Shown: positions 51,519 to 61,921 of the stretch, piece after piece
How positions within the stretch are numbered: the first letter of the stretch is position 1
How the letters are laid out: every line of letters starts with the position of its first letter
Source: Gammaproteobacteria bacterium
GTDB lineage: Bacteria; Pseudomonadota; Gammaproteobacteria; Burkholderiales; Burkholderiaceae_C
Direction: 5' to 3'
DNA length: 64,000 nt
NCBI GenBank assembly: GCA_018828125.1
Contig: JAHJWB010000017.1
Span: 310,001-374,000, forward strand
Notes under the pieces: generated by a model
Told to the model about the DNA's origin: nothing
What the model saw: only the letters and a program-made list of their open reading frames with translations
Databases searched by the model: none
Program-made: the position numbers and the translations under genes

Positions 51519-52570
51519 AGCCTTCAAAGCCCTTGAAGCCTGTGCCGGAGAGTCTGCCCGACGGCGAGTCGGCCCTGTTGGTGGAGGCGGGTGTGGGGCT
51601 GAACGCTGACGAAGCCGATGCATTGTCAGACGTAGAAAGCGAGCTGCGTCCCATACAGATCGGGACGGAGCAGCACGCCACCCGGCTGGACCGGGCGCTG
51701 GTGGATCTGGTTCCCGAGTTTTCGCGTAGTTACTTGCAGCAGTTGCTGGCACAAGGGCTGGTCAACCTGAATGGAAAACCGGTTCTGAAGGCATCCACCC
51801 GTGTGAAGGCAGGGGACCACGTGGTGCTGGAGATGCGCCCCACAGTGCAGAGCCAGGCCTTCCGGCCGGAGCCCATGCCTATCGATGTGGTGTACGAGGA
51901 TCCACACCTGCTGGTGGTGAACAAGCCTGCAGGCTTGGTGGTGCACCCAGCCCCTGGCAACTGGAGCGGTACCTTGCTCAACGGGCTGTTGGCGCGGGAC
52001 GAAAAAGCACTGTTGGTGCCACGCGCGGGTATAGTTCACCGGCTCGACAAGGACACCAGTGGGCTGATGGTTGTCGCGCGGGACCGGGCTGCCATGGACG
52101 CCCTGGTTGCCCTCATTGCGGAGCGCAAGGTGCAGCGGCAGTATCTCGCGCTGGCCCACGGCGCGTGGACGGGGCCCAAAACTCGCACGGTAAATGCGCC
52201 CATTGGGCGTGACCCTCGCAACCGCCTGAGGATGGCGGTGGTTGATCTGGCCATTCATCCCGGAAAAGCGGCGCGCACGGATATTAGTTATCTGGGCGGC
52301 GTGGATGTCGGCTGCTGGGTGCAGTGCACTTTGCACACCGGACGCACCCACCAGATCCGGGTGCACTTGGCATCGTTGAAGCACCCTCTGGTGGGCGATA
52401 GCCTTTACGGCGGCTCGCCCATGGATCCGATGCAGCGCCAAGCTCTGCACGCGTACCGTCTGGCGTTTACCCATCCGGTGACGGGGGACGCGCTGGAGTT
52501 TCATGCCCCCTTGCCCGACGATATGCAGCGGCTTCTGTCTTTGTGGGGGCTGCGCTACAATGCGTCCTGA
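51515..52570 (+). CDS. rluD: 23S rRNA pseudouridine synthase RluD
   Basis: RluD modifies uridines in helix 69 of 23S rRNA. The product has up to 351 residues: an S4 domain (TRLDRALVDLVPEFSRSYLQQLLAQGLVNLNGKPVLKAS, about 56-95) and the RluA-type catalytic domain with HRLDKDTSGLMVVARD (catalytic Asp), RHPLVGD-like KHPLVGDSLYGG and HTGRTHQIRVHLAS. The reading frame begins at TTG 51515, overlapping the nlpD stop; GTG 51542 is another choice, so the N terminus is uncertain. In many relatives rpoS follows nlpD, whereas here rluD does. Confidence 0.93.
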   Translation: MKPSKPLKPVPESLPDGESALLVEAGVGLNADEADALSDVESELRPIQIGTEQHATRLDRALVDLVPEFSRSYLQQLLAQGLVNLNGKPVLKASTRVKAGDHVVLEMRPTVQSQAFRPEPMPIDVVYEDPHLLVVNKPAGLVVHPAPGNWSGTLLNGLLARDEKALLVPRAGIVHRLDKDTSGLMVVARDRAAMDALVALIAERKVQRQYLALAHGAWTGPKTRTVNAPIGRDPRNRLRMAVVDLAIHPGKAARTDISYLGGVDVGCWVQCTLHTGRTHQIRVHLASLKHPLVGDSLYGGSPMDPMQRQALHAYRLAFTHPVTGDALEFHAPLPDDMQRLLSLWGLRYNAS

Positions 52571-52731
52571 CGGCCAGACAGGCCCACGCCCGATGTCGGA
52601 ATCCCGCCGGGCTCCTGCGTAGCGCCAGCGCCTTGAACAAGGCGCTTTTGTCGCCATTGCCTTTGATTGCCCCCTGCTGTTGATGTGACACCCGTTGCAA
52701 CGCGTGGCACTTTTCCAGGAATCGCTGAATC

Positions 52732-53475
52732 ATGAATACGGTGGATGCCAAACGGGTCCTCGAAACTGCGTTGATATGTGCGCAGCAGCCTGTGCCGCTG
52801 CGCGAGCTGCGCGTGTTGTTCAACGACGCGCTGGGGTCGGATACGCTCAAAGTCCTGTTGCATGAGCTTCAGCTCGACTGGGCGCAGCGTGGGGTAGAGC
52901 TGGTTCAGGTAGCGACGGGATGGCGTTTTCAAAGCCGCCCGGAAATGCGCGAGTTCCTGGACAGGTTGCATCCGGAGAAGCCTCCGCGCTATTCGCGCGC
53001 CACAATGGAGACGCTGGCCATCATTGCCTACCGCCAGCCGGTCACTCGGGGCGATATTGAGGACATTCGGGGTGTGACGGTAAATAGTCTCATCGTCAAA
53101 CAATTGGAAGACAGGGGCTGGGTTGAGGTCATCGGTCACCGCGAAACGGTAGGGCGTCCGGCACTGTTTGCAACGACTCGACAGTTTTTGGACGACATGG
53201 GCCTGCAGTCTTTGGATCAGTTGCCGGTATTGGATGACCCAACTGGCAACGCTAATGTTCTGGAGGCGATGGCAGCGGCTGCTCAGGGCGTTATTGAGCC
53301 CGACCCGGAGCCGGTCGTCGCCGACACATCGGTTGCGGAGCTTCACCAGGTCAGCCCTCAACCTGACAGCAATAACGATGTTCCGCAACCCGCGGACGAT
53401 TTTTTTCAGGATGCGGAGACAGAAATCCGCGACGACCATGTTGATACCCCCGGCGGTATCCAGGGAAACACTTGA
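52732..53475 (+). CDS. scpB: segregation and condensation protein B
   Basis: ScpB is the winged-helix partner of the SMC-ScpA complex in chromosome organisation. The 247-residue product has two winged-helix domains (ALICAQQPVPLRELRVLFND and RATMETLAIIAYRQPVTRGDIEDIRGVTVNSLIVKQLEDRGWVEVIGHRETVGRPALFATT). An acidic, Gln/Asp-rich C-terminal tail (about 185-247) is typical of the family in Burkholderiales. The preceding 161 bases hold no gene. The stop overlaps the rluB start. scpA and smc are not in this window. Confidence 0.94.
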   Translation: MNTVDAKRVLETALICAQQPVPLRELRVLFNDALGSDTLKVLLHELQLDWAQRGVELVQVATGWRFQSRPEMREFLDRLHPEKPPRYSRATMETLAIIAYRQPVTRGDIEDIRGVTVNSLIVKQLEDRGWVEVIGHRETVGRPALFATTRQFLDDMGLQSLDQLPVLDDPTGNANVLEAMAAAAQGVIEPDPEPVVADTSVAELHQVSPQPDSNNDVPQPADDFFQDAETEIRDDHVDTPGGIQGNT

Positions 53476-55022
53476 TGAACGATTCGACCCCCGAAGTCCC
53501 TGACGCTGTGGCGCAGGCGGATGCTGCCAACTCTTTGCCGGAGGTCAAGAAGCCCGCGGCCAAGCGTGCGCCGCGCAAAAAAGCCGCCAAGGTTGACGAC
53601 GGGGCCGCGGCTGCCGTCGATGCGACAGGCACCGAGGCGGGGAAGCCCCCGCTGGATGCGCAGGTTCTCGCCCCTTCGGTGGTGGATGCAGATGTCGTAG
53701 CGGCCGACGTAAATGCTACCGAAGCAGAGTCTGTTGGCAGGCAACGCGAGCGGACCAGTCCCGGTGAACCTCGGGGGCGTCAACCGCGCAAAGAAGGTTC
53801 TGTCCGCGACACGCGTGGTGCGAGTGCACCCGCTGTGCAGGGCTATCAGTTTGAGGATGTGGTCTCGGGACGATTTGACGAAGACGACGCGACCGCGGAG
53901 GTCATGCCTCCCAAGCGTGTTTTATTGCCTCAGGTTGAAACACCCAAACTTCACAAGGTACTTGCCCAGGCGGGGCTTGGGTCGCGCTTGGAGATGGAGC
54001 AACTCATTCTGGAGGGGCGTATCTCCGTGAACAATGAGCCGGCCCATATCGGTCAGCGCATCCAGTTTGGCGATCAGGTCAAGGTCAACGGCAAGCCCAT
54101 TCGCTATCGGATTGATCCGCCGCCAGCACGTGTCATTGCTTATCACAAGCCTGTGGGCGAAGTGGTAACGCATGACGATCCGCAGAACCGTCCTACCGTT
54201 TTTCGCAAGCTGCCTCGGCTGATGCAGGGCAAATGGCAATCTGTGGGGCGGCTGGACCTGAATACCGAGGGCCTCCTTCTGTTTACGAGTTCAGGCGAGC
54301 TGGCAAACAAGCTCATGCATCCCCGGTTTGGGCTCGAGCGAGAGTACGCGGTGCGTGTGCTTGGAGCCTTAAGCAACGAAGAAAAGCAAAAACTCCTTGA
54401 TGGCGTGCGATTGGATGATGGCATGGCATCTTTCGGCTCGATTGAAGACGGTGGTGGTGAGGGCTCGAACTGCTGGTATCGCGTCACTATTTCTGAAGGA
54501 CGCAACCGTGAAGTGCGCCGCATGCTGGAGTCGGTGGGGCATGCCGTCAGTCGGCTGATTCGCATTCGTTACGGAGCGATGGTGTTGCCGCGTGGACTCA
54601 AGCGTGGGGCCTGGTTGGAGCTTGACGATAGCGATATCCGTGCGTTGGTGCAGGCTGCAGGTGCGGACCGACCCCAGGCACAGGAAAACCGTTCAGATGC
54701 AGGCCTGGGGCGAAGCGGCGGAAATAACCGCAACAGGGGGCGCAACGGCCCACGCGCGGGTGATGGACCTCGTCGAGACATGTCGCAAGGGGCGCCTGCT
54801 GGCGGTCCGCGCGGCCAAAAACCACGTCGCGACGGTGGCGGTCGCCCCGGGCAAAGCGGACGTGGTAACAACGTGGGCACCAATGATCGCCAGGCAGGAT
54901 CTGCTCAGCCAGATCCGTTGAAAACGTCGGTAGGGTATATCGGTGTGGATAGTTTGTCGCGGCATCGCCAGGACAAGCGGCGCCCCGGGGGTGGTGGCCC
55001 TCGCCGCGGCGGTGGGCGCTGA
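53475..55022 (+). CDS. rluB: 23S rRNA pseudouridine synthase RluB, extended
   Basis: RluB modifies U2605 of 23S rRNA. The 515-residue product is much longer than the 291 of E. coli. An N-terminal Ala/Lys/Glu-rich disordered region (1 to about 150) precedes the S4 domain (KLHKVLAQAGLGSRLEMEQLILEGRISVNN) and the catalytic domain with VGRLDLNTEGLLLFTSSGELANKLMHP (catalytic Asp). The C-terminal tail (about 395-515) is rich in Gly, Arg, Asn and Pro, RGG-like. The start ATG 53475 overlaps the scpB stop and has GGGAAAC upstream. Tails of this type probably bind RNA. Confidence 0.94.
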   Translation: MNDSTPEVPDAVAQADAANSLPEVKKPAAKRAPRKKAAKVDDGAAAAVDATGTEAGKPPLDAQVLAPSVVDADVVAADVNATEAESVGRQRERTSPGEPRGRQPRKEGSVRDTRGASAPAVQGYQFEDVVSGRFDEDDATAEVMPPKRVLLPQVETPKLHKVLAQAGLGSRLEMEQLILEGRISVNNEPAHIGQRIQFGDQVKVNGKPIRYRIDPPPARVIAYHKPVGEVVTHDDPQNRPTVFRKLPRLMQGKWQSVGRLDLNTEGLLLFTSSGELANKLMHPRFGLEREYAVRVLGALSNEEKQKLLDGVRLDDGMASFGSIEDGGGEGSNCWYRVTISEGRNREVRRMLESVGHAVSRLIRIRYGAMVLPRGLKRGAWLELDDSDIRALVQAAGADRPQAQENRSDAGLGRSGGNNRNRGRNGPRAGDGPRRDMSQGAPAGGPRGQKPRRDGGGRPGQSGRGNNVGTNDRQAGSAQPDPLKTSVGYIGVDSLSRHRQDKRRPGGGGPRRGGGR

Positions 55023-55109
55023 TCTGATATTTCAGCATCAACGGTTAGAATCGAGGGCTTTGTCCGATGGACAAACGAATCACAGCAACATCCAATCAGG
55101 AAAATTAAC

Positions 55110-55535
55110 ATGGCTATCGAACGCACTCTCTCCATCATCAAGCCCGACGCTGTCGCCAAGAACGTCATTGGTCAGATCTACGCTCGCTTCGAGGCCGCTG
55201 GTCTCAAGGTGGTGGCTGCACGCATGGCGCACCTGTCGCGCCTGGAAGCCGAGCAGTTCTATGGTGTGCACAAAGAGCGTCCTTTCTTCAAGGATCTGGT
55301 GGACTTCATGATCTCGGGCCCTGTGATGATTCAGGCTCTGGAAGGCGAAAACGCGATTCTCAAGAACCGCGAACTGATGGGCGCAACCGACCCCAAGAAG
55401 GCAGAAGCCGGAACGATCCGCGCTGATTTTGCTGACAGCATTGACGCCAATGCAGTGCACGGCTCTGACGCAGCTGAAACCGCACAAGCAGAAATAGCCT
55501 TCTTCTTTCCTGGCCTCAACATTTACTCGCGCTGA
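55110..55535 (+). CDS. ndk: nucleoside diphosphate kinase
   Basis: Ndk transfers phosphate from ATP to nucleoside diphosphates via a phosphohistidine. The 141-residue product has the usual length, with [15 protein letters not shown], the active-site H117 in [12 protein letters not shown], and [11 protein letters not shown] at the end. The ribosome site is AGGAAAA. It lies 87 bases after rluB and 87 before rlmN. Confidence 0.98.
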   Translation: MAIERTLSIIKPDAVAKNVIGQIYARFEAAGLKVVAARMAHLSRLEAEQFYGVHKERPFFKDLVDFMISGPVMIQALEGENAILKNRELMGATDPKKAEAGTIRADFADSIDANAVHGSDAAETAQAEIAFFFPGLNIYSR

Positions 55536-55542
55536 TATGGCG

Positions 55543-55590
55543 GTCCCCATGCCTGCTCCCGCTATCGTGGGATATCTGCGCCATGGGGAC
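55543..55590 (+). other. hairpin between ndk and rlmN
   Basis: GTCCCCAT (55543-55550) and ATGGGGAC (55583-55590) are perfect 8-base inverted repeats, with a smaller TCCC/GGGA stem inside. There is no T run, so this may be an mRNA stabiliser or processing hairpin rather than a terminator. Confidence 0.5.
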
Positions 55591-55622
55591 AACTGCGCTC
55601 GGCTCACCCGGGGGAGGGCGCG

Positions 55623-56744
55623 ATGACCACCAATCTCCTCGAATTTGATCTAGACGGACTGGCAGCTTTTTGCCATGGGTTGGGCGAAAAGCGATTTCGC
55701 GCAACCCAGCTGTTCCGCTGGATTCATCAGCGCGGCGCCAGTGACTTTGATGCCATGAGTGATCTGGCAAAGGCTTTGCGCGACAAGCTCAAGGGCTGCG
55801 CTCGCGTCGAGGCATTGCCTGTGGTCTCTGAACATGTTTCATCAGACGGCACCGTTAAGTGGCTCTTTGACGTGGGTGACGGCAATGCCGTGGAGGCCGT
55901 ATTTATCCCTGAAGACGACCGAGGGACCCTCTGCATATCGTCTCAGGCAGGCTGTGCGGTGGGGTGCCGCTTCTGCTCCACTGGGCATCAAGGCTTCAGT
56001 CGAAACCTGACAACGGGTGAGATTGTTGCCCAGTTGTGGTTCGCCGAACATTCGCTGCGCCAAAGGCTGAACACCCAGTACCGCGTCATCTCCAATGTAG
56101 TCATGATGGGGATGGGCGAGCCTTTGCAAAATTACGCCGCATTGGTGCCCGCATTGCGCGTGATGCTCGATGATCACGGGTATGGGCTGTCGCGTCGGCG
56201 GGTCACCGTGTCTACGTCGGGCGTCGTTCCAATGATGGATCGTCTTGCGCAGGACTGTCCGGTGGCGTTGGCTGTATCGCTGCATGCGCCCAACGATCCA
56301 TTGCGCGACAACTTGGTGCCGCTCAACCGCAAATACCCTATTCAGGAACTGCTTGAGGCATGCAATCGTTATCTGGCGCATGCCCCCCGGGATTTCATCA
56401 CCTTCGAGTATTGCATGCTGGAAGGCGTCAATGACCAGTTGGAGCATGCTCAGCAGTTGATCGAACTCGTGAAACCGGCGCGAGGCTTTGGGGTTCGTTG
56501 CAAATTCAACCTTATTCCTTTCAATCCATTTCCCGCGTCTGGACTCTTGCGTTCGCCACATGCGCAAGTGGTAGCGTTCGCAAAACTACTGAGTGACGCG
56601 GGTATTGTCACGACCGTGCGCAAGACCCGAGGTGACGACATTGATGCCGCATGCGGCCAATTGGCGGGGGATGTGAAGGACAGAACTCGCGCTGCAGAAC
56701 GGATGGCAAAGCAGCGCACAATCGTGCTCAAACCGGTCACGTGA
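55623..56744 (+). CDS. rlmN: dual-specificity 23S rRNA/tRNA adenine C2-methyltransferase (radical SAM)
   Basis: RlmN methylates A2503 of 23S rRNA and A37 of some tRNAs. The 373-residue product has the radical SAM cluster C111-x3-C115-x2-C118 in [11 protein letters not shown]. It also has [21 protein letters not shown] with the methyl-carrying cysteine, and [17 protein letters not shown] and [13 protein letters not shown]. The start [13 protein letters not shown] is well placed after GGAGGG. Confidence 0.97.
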   Translation: MTTNLLEFDLDGLAAFCHGLGEKRFRATQLFRWIHQRGASDFDAMSDLAKALRDKLKGCARVEALPVVSEHVSSDGTVKWLFDVGDGNAVEAVFIPEDDRGTLCISSQAGCAVGCRFCSTGHQGFSRNLTTGEIVAQLWFAEHSLRQRLNTQYRVISNVVMMGMGEPLQNYAALVPALRVMLDDHGYGLSRRRVTVSTSGVVPMMDRLAQDCPVALAVSLHAPNDPLRDNLVPLNRKYPIQELLEACNRYLAHAPRDFITFEYCMLEGVNDQLEHAQQLIELVKPARGFGVRCKFNLIPFNPFPASGLLRSPHAQVVAFAKLLSDAGIVTTVRKTRGDDIDAACGQLAGDVKDRTRAAERMAKQRTIVLKPVT

Positions 56745-56778
56745 TTTCGTAATTCGGCACAAATCAAGGAGGCTCTAC

Positions 56779-57615
56779 ATGGTGGGATTGGAAGGACGCT
56801 GGCGGCAGTTTGGCCGCTGGACACTCACGGCATGTAGTGCAGTGGTTTGCGCGGCGACGCTTCAAGGTTGCGCGACCGGAGTCGATGGCGTATCTGGTAG
56901 TGACAGTGGTGCGGGAAGTTTCACGGCTTCAGACGAGCCTGAGTCTCGCCGCCGTGCTCGGATCCGCCTTGAACTTGCATCCAATTATTTTGAGATGGGA
57001 CAAACGACTGTTGCCTTGGATGAGGTCAAGCAGGCGCTTGCGGCAGACCCTGGGTACGCTGACGCTTTCAATTTGCGCGGTTTGATTTTTATGCGGCTGA
57101 ATGACTTTCCTCAGGCTGAGGACAGTTTCCGTCGAGCGTTGGCACTGCGAGGGAATGACCCCAGTCTGATGCACAACTACGGCTGGCTGATGTGCCAGCA
57201 ACGGAAGTACGCTGAGGCCGATCAGCAGTTCATACAAGCCATTGCAAACCCGGCCTACACGGCGCGTAGCAAGACCCTTATGGCGAGAGGTTTGTGCCAA
57301 TCAAGTGCAGGGCAGTATCCAGAAGCGGAACAATCGTTGCTCAAGGCCTATGAGTTGGATGCGGGGAATCCCGTGGTTGCCTATCACCTTGCATCGCTAT
57401 TGCTGCGCCGCAATGAGTTGACTAGGGCACAGTTTTACATTCGCCGACTCAACAACAGCGAGCTGTCTAATTCCGAATCCCTTTGGTTGGGAATCAAGAT
57501 CGAGCGCGCTATTGGTGATTCGGTTGCTATGCGACAACTGGCAGACCAGTTGCGTAAGCGCTTCCCGGACTCCAAGGAGTTGGGTGCATACGAACGCGGG
57601 GCTTTCAATGAGTGA
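56779..57615 (+). CDS. pilW: type IV pilus biogenesis/stability lipoprotein PilW (PilF)
   Basis: PilW is the pilotin needed for outer-membrane assembly of the PilQ secretin. The 278-residue product has a lipobox LQGC at about residue 31, then TPR repeats (RIRLELASNYFEMGQTTVALDEVKQALAADPGYADAFNLRGLIFMRLNDFPQAEDSFRRAL...). Its position between rlmN and rodZ/ispG is the conserved location of pilW/pilF. Strong ribosome site AAGGAGG. The stop overlaps the rodZ start by 8 bases. Confidence 0.93.
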   Translation: MVGLEGRWRQFGRWTLTACSAVVCAATLQGCATGVDGVSGSDSGAGSFTASDEPESRRRARIRLELASNYFEMGQTTVALDEVKQALAADPGYADAFNLRGLIFMRLNDFPQAEDSFRRALALRGNDPSLMHNYGWLMCQQRKYAEADQQFIQAIANPAYTARSKTLMARGLCQSSAGQYPEAEQSLLKAYELDAGNPVVAYHLASLLLRRNELTRAQFYIRRLNNSELSNSESLWLGIKIERAIGDSVAMRQLADQLRKRFPDSKELGAYERGAFNE

Positions 57616-58525
57616 GGGTGATGTGGTCGTGGGTGGTGGTATGACTGGTGGGAGCATGTTGAAAGCGGCCCGGCAGGCCTCCGGCATGCACATCGCGGCG
57701 CTGGCCGTGGCATTGAAGGTGCCAGTGAATAAGTTGGAGGCTCTGGAGGCCGATAACTACGCGGTGTTGCCAGACACGGTCTTCGTTCGAGCGCTCGCGT
57801 CAAGCGTTTGTCGCACGTTGAAAGTGGACGCTGCGCCTATTTTGGCGCTGCTGCCGAAAAGTGAAAGCCCTCATCTCAAAGCAGACTCGGCGGGATTGAA
57901 TGCGCCGGTTAAGGGACGTGGGGGGACGTCTTCGACGTCCTTTGCATCCTCATCTCCATTCAGTGCTTCCACGTCGCGTTCTGTTACGGTTGTGGTAGTA
58001 GCGTTGCTCGCGGGGGCTCTTGCGCTTGTGTATTTTCCGCGCTCGTCTGATGGCTCGGCAGACGACCCTTCTTCTGTTGGTGTAGGGTCGCAAGCTTCTG
58101 TTGCCGGAGGGGGCGTTTCATCAGTTGGGGTTGGCGCAGCGCCTCCATCGATGCAGATTGCGTCTGAGCCAGTGGTTGTGAGTGATCCCTTAGTAGCCCC
58201 TTCAGTCGAGACGCTCTCATCCTTGGCCGCGTCTCCAGCCTCCGCACCGGTTGTGTCGTCCAGCGAAGTGTCCAGCGCCGTTGTTCCAGCGGGAGTTTTA
58301 CTTCTGCGTGCTCGCAGCGAGTCCTGGGTCCAAGTGAAGGATTCATCGGGTGCTGTGGTGCTGCAACGGAATCTGGCGGCGGCAGAGACGGTTTCTGTGT
58401 CGGGCGCCGTGCCGATGTCTGTGGTAATTGGACGGGCTGATGCTACGGAAGTTTTTGTGCGTGGAAAACCGTTTGAGCTGGCAGCGGTGTCGCGCGAGAA
58501 CGTTGCTCGCTTTGAGGTGAATTAG
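57608..58525 (+). CDS. rodZ: RodZ-like cell-shape protein
   Basis: RodZ links MreB to the cell-wall elongation machinery. The 305-residue product has an N-terminal Xre-type helix-turn-helix ([55 protein letters not shown], about 17-70), a Ser-rich linker, one transmembrane helix ([19 protein letters not shown], about 122-140), a long Ser/Val/Ala periplasmic linker, and a C-terminal DUF4115 domain ([23 protein letters not shown]...[19 protein letters not shown]). The stop overlaps the ispG start (TAGTG). Confidence 0.92.
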   Translation: MSEGDVVVGGGMTGGSMLKAARQASGMHIAALAVALKVPVNKLEALEADNYAVLPDTVFVRALASSVCRTLKVDAAPILALLPKSESPHLKADSAGLNAPVKGRGGTSSTSFASSSPFSASTSRSVTVVVVALLAGALALVYFPRSSDGSADDPSSVGVGSQASVAGGGVSSVGVGAAPPSMQIASEPVVVSDPLVAPSVETLSSLAASPASAPVVSSSEVSSAVVPAGVLLLRARSESWVQVKDSSGAVVLQRNLAAAETVSVSGAVPMSVVIGRADATEVFVRGKPFELAAVSRENVARFEVN

Positions 58526-59808
58526 TGAAAAACGCGCAGCGAGATTTAGAGCCGGTGGCGATAGCTTCGCCGTCACCGCGGCGGTCAAGACAAGCTAAGG
58601 TTGTCTGGGGGGGGCGGGTTGTGACTGTTGGTGGTGATGCACCCGTGCGAGTCCAATCCATGACGAACACGGACACGGTCGATGCCATTGGTACAGCAAT
58701 TCAAGTGAAAGAGTTGGCCCAGGCTGGTTCAGAGTTTGTGCGCATTACGGTCAACACGCCAGAGGCCGCTGCAGCTGTTCCTTACATTCGCGAGCAGTTG
58801 GATCGCATGGGAGAAAGTGTTCCTCTGGTGGGCGACTTCCATTACAACGGTCATCGTCTGCTGACGGACTTTCCAGATTGTGCTCAGGCTTTGTCCAAGT
58901 ACAGAATCAATCCAGGCAATGTGGGTAAGGGCAACAAGCGGGATTTGCAGTTTGGCCAAATGATCGACGCTGCCATGCGATGGGACAAGCCCGTACGAAT
59001 TGGCGTGAACTGGGGAAGTCTGGACCAGGAGTTGCTGGCGGGATTGATGGACGTGAACAGTCGTCGGGCCACGCCATGGGAGGGTCGTCAGGTGATGTAT
59101 GAGGCTCTCATTACTTCGGCCATTGAGTCCGCACACAGGGCGCAAGAGATGGGTTTGGATGGAAATCAAATCATCTTGTCTTGCAAGGTTAGTGGTGTTC
59201 AGGATCTGATTGCTGTTTATCGCGAATTGGCGCGCCGGTGCGATTACGCCTTGCACCTGGGTCTCACCGAGGCTGGCATGGGTACTAAAGGCACCGTCGC
59301 CTCTGCGACCGCGCTGGGGGTGCTTTTGCAAGAAGGTATTGGCGACACCATTCGCGTATCGTTGACCCCCCAGCCCGGGGAGGCGCGCGTCCAAGAGGTC
59401 GTTGTTGCGTCGGAAATACTGCAGTCCCTGGGGCTGCGTGTATTTGTGCCCAGTGTTACGGCATGCCCCGGATGTGGACGTACCACTAGCTCAACATTTC
59501 AGGAGTTGGCTAAACAGATTGATGACTTCCTGCGGGCGCAAATGCCGGTGTGGCGCGTCCGTTACCCGGGCGTGGAAAACTTGCGAGTGGCTGTCATGGG
59601 GTGCATCGTCAATGGTCCTGGTGAAAGCAAGCATGCGGACATCGGGATTAGCCTGCCCGGGACGGGCGAGGCGCCGGCTGCACCTGTGTTTATCGATGGC
59701 GAAAAAGCAATGACGTTGCGTGGTGATGACATCGCCAATGAGTTTCACCAGATCGTGGAGCGGTACATCGAACAACGTTTCGGTCGTGGAGCTCTAGCTG
59801 GCTCCTGA
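58525..59808 (+). CDS. ispG: 4-hydroxy-3-methylbut-2-en-1-yl diphosphate synthase
   Basis: IspG carries out the penultimate step of the MEP isoprenoid pathway, using a [4Fe-4S] cluster. The 427-residue product has [37 protein letters not shown], the cluster cysteines in [12 protein letters not shown], and the third in [22 protein letters not shown]. The start is GTG 58525, overlapping the rodZ stop, with GAGGTGA upstream. Confidence 0.97.
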   Translation: MKNAQRDLEPVAIASPSPRRSRQAKVVWGGRVVTVGGDAPVRVQSMTNTDTVDAIGTAIQVKELAQAGSEFVRITVNTPEAAAAVPYIREQLDRMGESVPLVGDFHYNGHRLLTDFPDCAQALSKYRINPGNVGKGNKRDLQFGQMIDAAMRWDKPVRIGVNWGSLDQELLAGLMDVNSRRATPWEGRQVMYEALITSAIESAHRAQEMGLDGNQIILSCKVSGVQDLIAVYRELARRCDYALHLGLTEAGMGTKGTVASATALGVLLQEGIGDTIRVSLTPQPGEARVQEVVVASEILQSLGLRVFVPSVTACPGCGRTTSSTFQELAKQIDDFLRAQMPVWRVRYPGVENLRVAVMGCIVNGPGESKHADIGISLPGTGEAPAAPVFIDGEKAMTLRGDDIANEFHQIVERYIEQRFGRGALAGS

Positions 59809-59894
59809 GCGCTTGTAGGCGAGCTTCGTAGGGTTTGAATGCCTCGCGGGGTTGTAGGTATGCCAACCGCCTTTCCTCATCAAGAAAATATATC

Positions 59895-61220
59895 GTGACA
59901 ACTGAACAGAAGATCGTGTCAAAGAAGCCTGAGAAGCTCGTTGCTGTAAAAGGCATGAATGACATTTTGCCCCCCGATTCAGCGAAGTGGGAGTGGCTAG
60001 AGGACAAGGTCCGCGCGTTGATGGCGCGATACGCTTATCGCAACATTCGTACCCCTATCGTCGAGCCAACGCCCTTGTTCGTTCGAGGACTCGGAGAGGT
60101 GACGGATATTGTCGAAAAAGAGATGTATTCATTCGAAGACCGTCTCAATGGAGAACAATTAACCTTACGCCCAGAGGCCACCGCCGGTGTCGTGCGTGCT
60201 GTCGCCGAGCACAACATGCTCTACGAAGGGGGGAAGCGGCTGTTTTATATGGGGCCTATGTTTCGTCACGAACGTCCTCAGCGAGGCCGGTACCGACAGT
60301 TCCATCAAATTGGTGCCGAAGCGCTTGGGTTTCCAGGTGCAGAAGTGGATGCTGAGTTGATCCTTCTGGCCAACGCTCTGTGGTGTGAGCTTGGGCTAAA
60401 GAATATTCGCCTGGAGATCAACAGCCTCGGTGAGCCTGCTGAGCGCAAGGCCCACCGCGCCGCATTGATCGCTTATCTGGAGCAACACGCAGATGTTCTT
60501 GATGATGAAGCGCGCAGGCGTTTGCATAGCAATCCCTTGCGAATTCTGGACACCAAGAATCCGGCTATGCAATCTTTGGTAGATGCTGCGCCTCGTTTGA
60601 TCGATTTTCTGGGCGCTGAGTCGCTCGCACATTTCTCTTCAGTGAAGGCGATCCTGAATGCGAATGGCGTGGAGTGGCGAGTCAATCCTCGTCTCGTGCG
60701 AGGGATGGATTACTACAACCTCACGGTGTTTGAGTTTGTGACGGACCAGTTGGGTTCGCAGGGCACCATCTGTGGAGGAGGTCGTTATGACTATTTGATT
60801 GAGCAGATCGGCGGTAAACCCGCTCCTGCTGTGGGATGGGCGCTGGGTGTGGAGCGTGTGCTGGAACTGCTGAAGGAGCAGGGTTGCGTGGTTCCTGCTC
60901 TTGTTCCAGATGTCTACGCGATTGTTCCCTCAGCAGCATCATTGCCACTGGTCATTTCCACGGTTGAACGACTGCGCGTGCAGGGAGTCAAGGTACAGAT
61001 GCATGCGGCACTTGCTGGTGGAGATGGCATGGGCAGCATGAAGTCACAATTCAAAAAAGCTGACACTAGCGGTGCTGTCTATGCTCTGATTTTTGGGGAG
61101 GATGAGCTGTCCAGAGGAATGGTGACGTTGAAATCACTCCGCGATGGGACGGGCGCTCAATCCGAAAGAGCGCTCGATGCGCTTGTCGACTGGGCTCCCC
61201 ACCTACAATCCGTCTCCTGA
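59895..61220 (+). CDS. hisS: histidyl-tRNA synthetase
   Basis: HisS charges tRNA-His. The 441-residue class II synthetase has motif 1 around [30 protein letters not shown], motif 2 [16 protein letters not shown]...[18 protein letters not shown], the histidine loop [14 protein letters not shown], motif 3 [17 protein letters not shown], and a C-terminal anticodon domain. GTG 59895 ([27 protein letters not shown]) matches the family start. An earlier in-frame TTG at 59835 is unlikely. The end of the gene carries a -10-like TACAAT. Confidence 0.96.
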   Translation: MTTEQKIVSKKPEKLVAVKGMNDILPPDSAKWEWLEDKVRALMARYAYRNIRTPIVEPTPLFVRGLGEVTDIVEKEMYSFEDRLNGEQLTLRPEATAGVVRAVAEHNMLYEGGKRLFYMGPMFRHERPQRGRYRQFHQIGAEALGFPGAEVDAELILLANALWCELGLKNIRLEINSLGEPAERKAHRAALIAYLEQHADVLDDEARRRLHSNPLRILDTKNPAMQSLVDAAPRLIDFLGAESLAHFSSVKAILNANGVEWRVNPRLVRGMDYYNLTVFEFVTDQLGSQGTICGGGRYDYLIEQIGGKPAPAVGWALGVERVLELLKEQGCVVPALVPDVYAIVPSAASLPLVISTVERLRVQGVKVQMHAALAGGDGMGSMKSQFKKADTSGAVYALIFGEDELSRGMVTLKSLRDGTGAQSERALDALVDWAPHLQSVS

Positions 61221-61234
61221 AACACACATATCCC

Positions 61235-61921
61235 ATGGCAAAACATCTCGATCTCGAAGAACAAGAGCAGCTTGACCAGTTGAAGCATTTCTGGAACACA
61301 TGGGGCACGTTGATCAGCTCCGTGTTGATCTTGGTTGCCGGCGCGCTTGCTGCATGGAATGGGTACCAGTATTGGCAGAATCGACAGGCTGTTCAGGCGG
61401 CGGCTCTGTTTGATGCGGTTGACGCTGCAGCTCGTTCTGCCGACTCAGTGCGAATGGAGCAAGCGTTTTCAGATATCAAGTTGAAATACGCTCGTACAGC
61501 GCAGGCCGGACAGGCAGGGCTGACCCTCGCCAAAGCTCAAGTAGACGCTGGAAATTTAGATGCTGCCAAAGAGACGCTGGGTTGGGTTGCGGAGAAGTCT
61601 TCAGACGAAGGGCTCAAGGCGCTTGCGAAGCTTCGGCTGAGTTCTGTTTTGATGGATCAAAAGAGCTATGACGAAGCGCTCAAACTGGTCTCCAACGACT
61701 TTCCGCCAGAGTTTGATGCCGTGTATGCAGACCGCAAGGGAGATATCTTTGTTTTGCAGGACAAGCGCGCAGAAGCCATCGCCGAGTACACCCGTGCGTA
61801 CAAGGCGTTAGAAGAGGGCGTCGAATACCGTCGCTTGGTAGAGATAAAGTTGAACGCGTTGGGTGTTGCACCGCAAGGTTCGACGGTGGTATTAGCTGAT
61901 ACTGCTGGAGGGGCAAAGTGA
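61235..61921 (+). CDS. yfgM: YfgM-like tetratricopeptide membrane protein
   Basis: YfgM is an inner-membrane TPR protein associated with the periplasmic chaperone network and SecYEG. The 228-residue product has a short acidic cytoplasmic N terminus (MAKHLDLEEQEQLDQLKHFW), one transmembrane helix (TLISSVLILVAGALAAWNGYQYW, about 24-46), and helical repeats after it. Position between hisS and bamB is conserved. A promoter-like 17-mer shared with surE lies about 20 bases upstream, inside the end of hisS. The stop overlaps the bamB start. Confidence 0.93.
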   Translation: MAKHLDLEEQEQLDQLKHFWNTWGTLISSVLILVAGALAAWNGYQYWQNRQAVQAAALFDAVDAAARSADSVRMEQAFSDIKLKYARTAQAGQAGLTLAKAQVDAGNLDAAKETLGWVAEKSSDEGLKALAKLRLSSVLMDQKSYDEALKLVSNDFPPEFDAVYADRKGDIFVLQDKRAEAIAEYTRAYKALEEGVEYRRLVEIKLNALGVAPQGSTVVLADTAGGAK

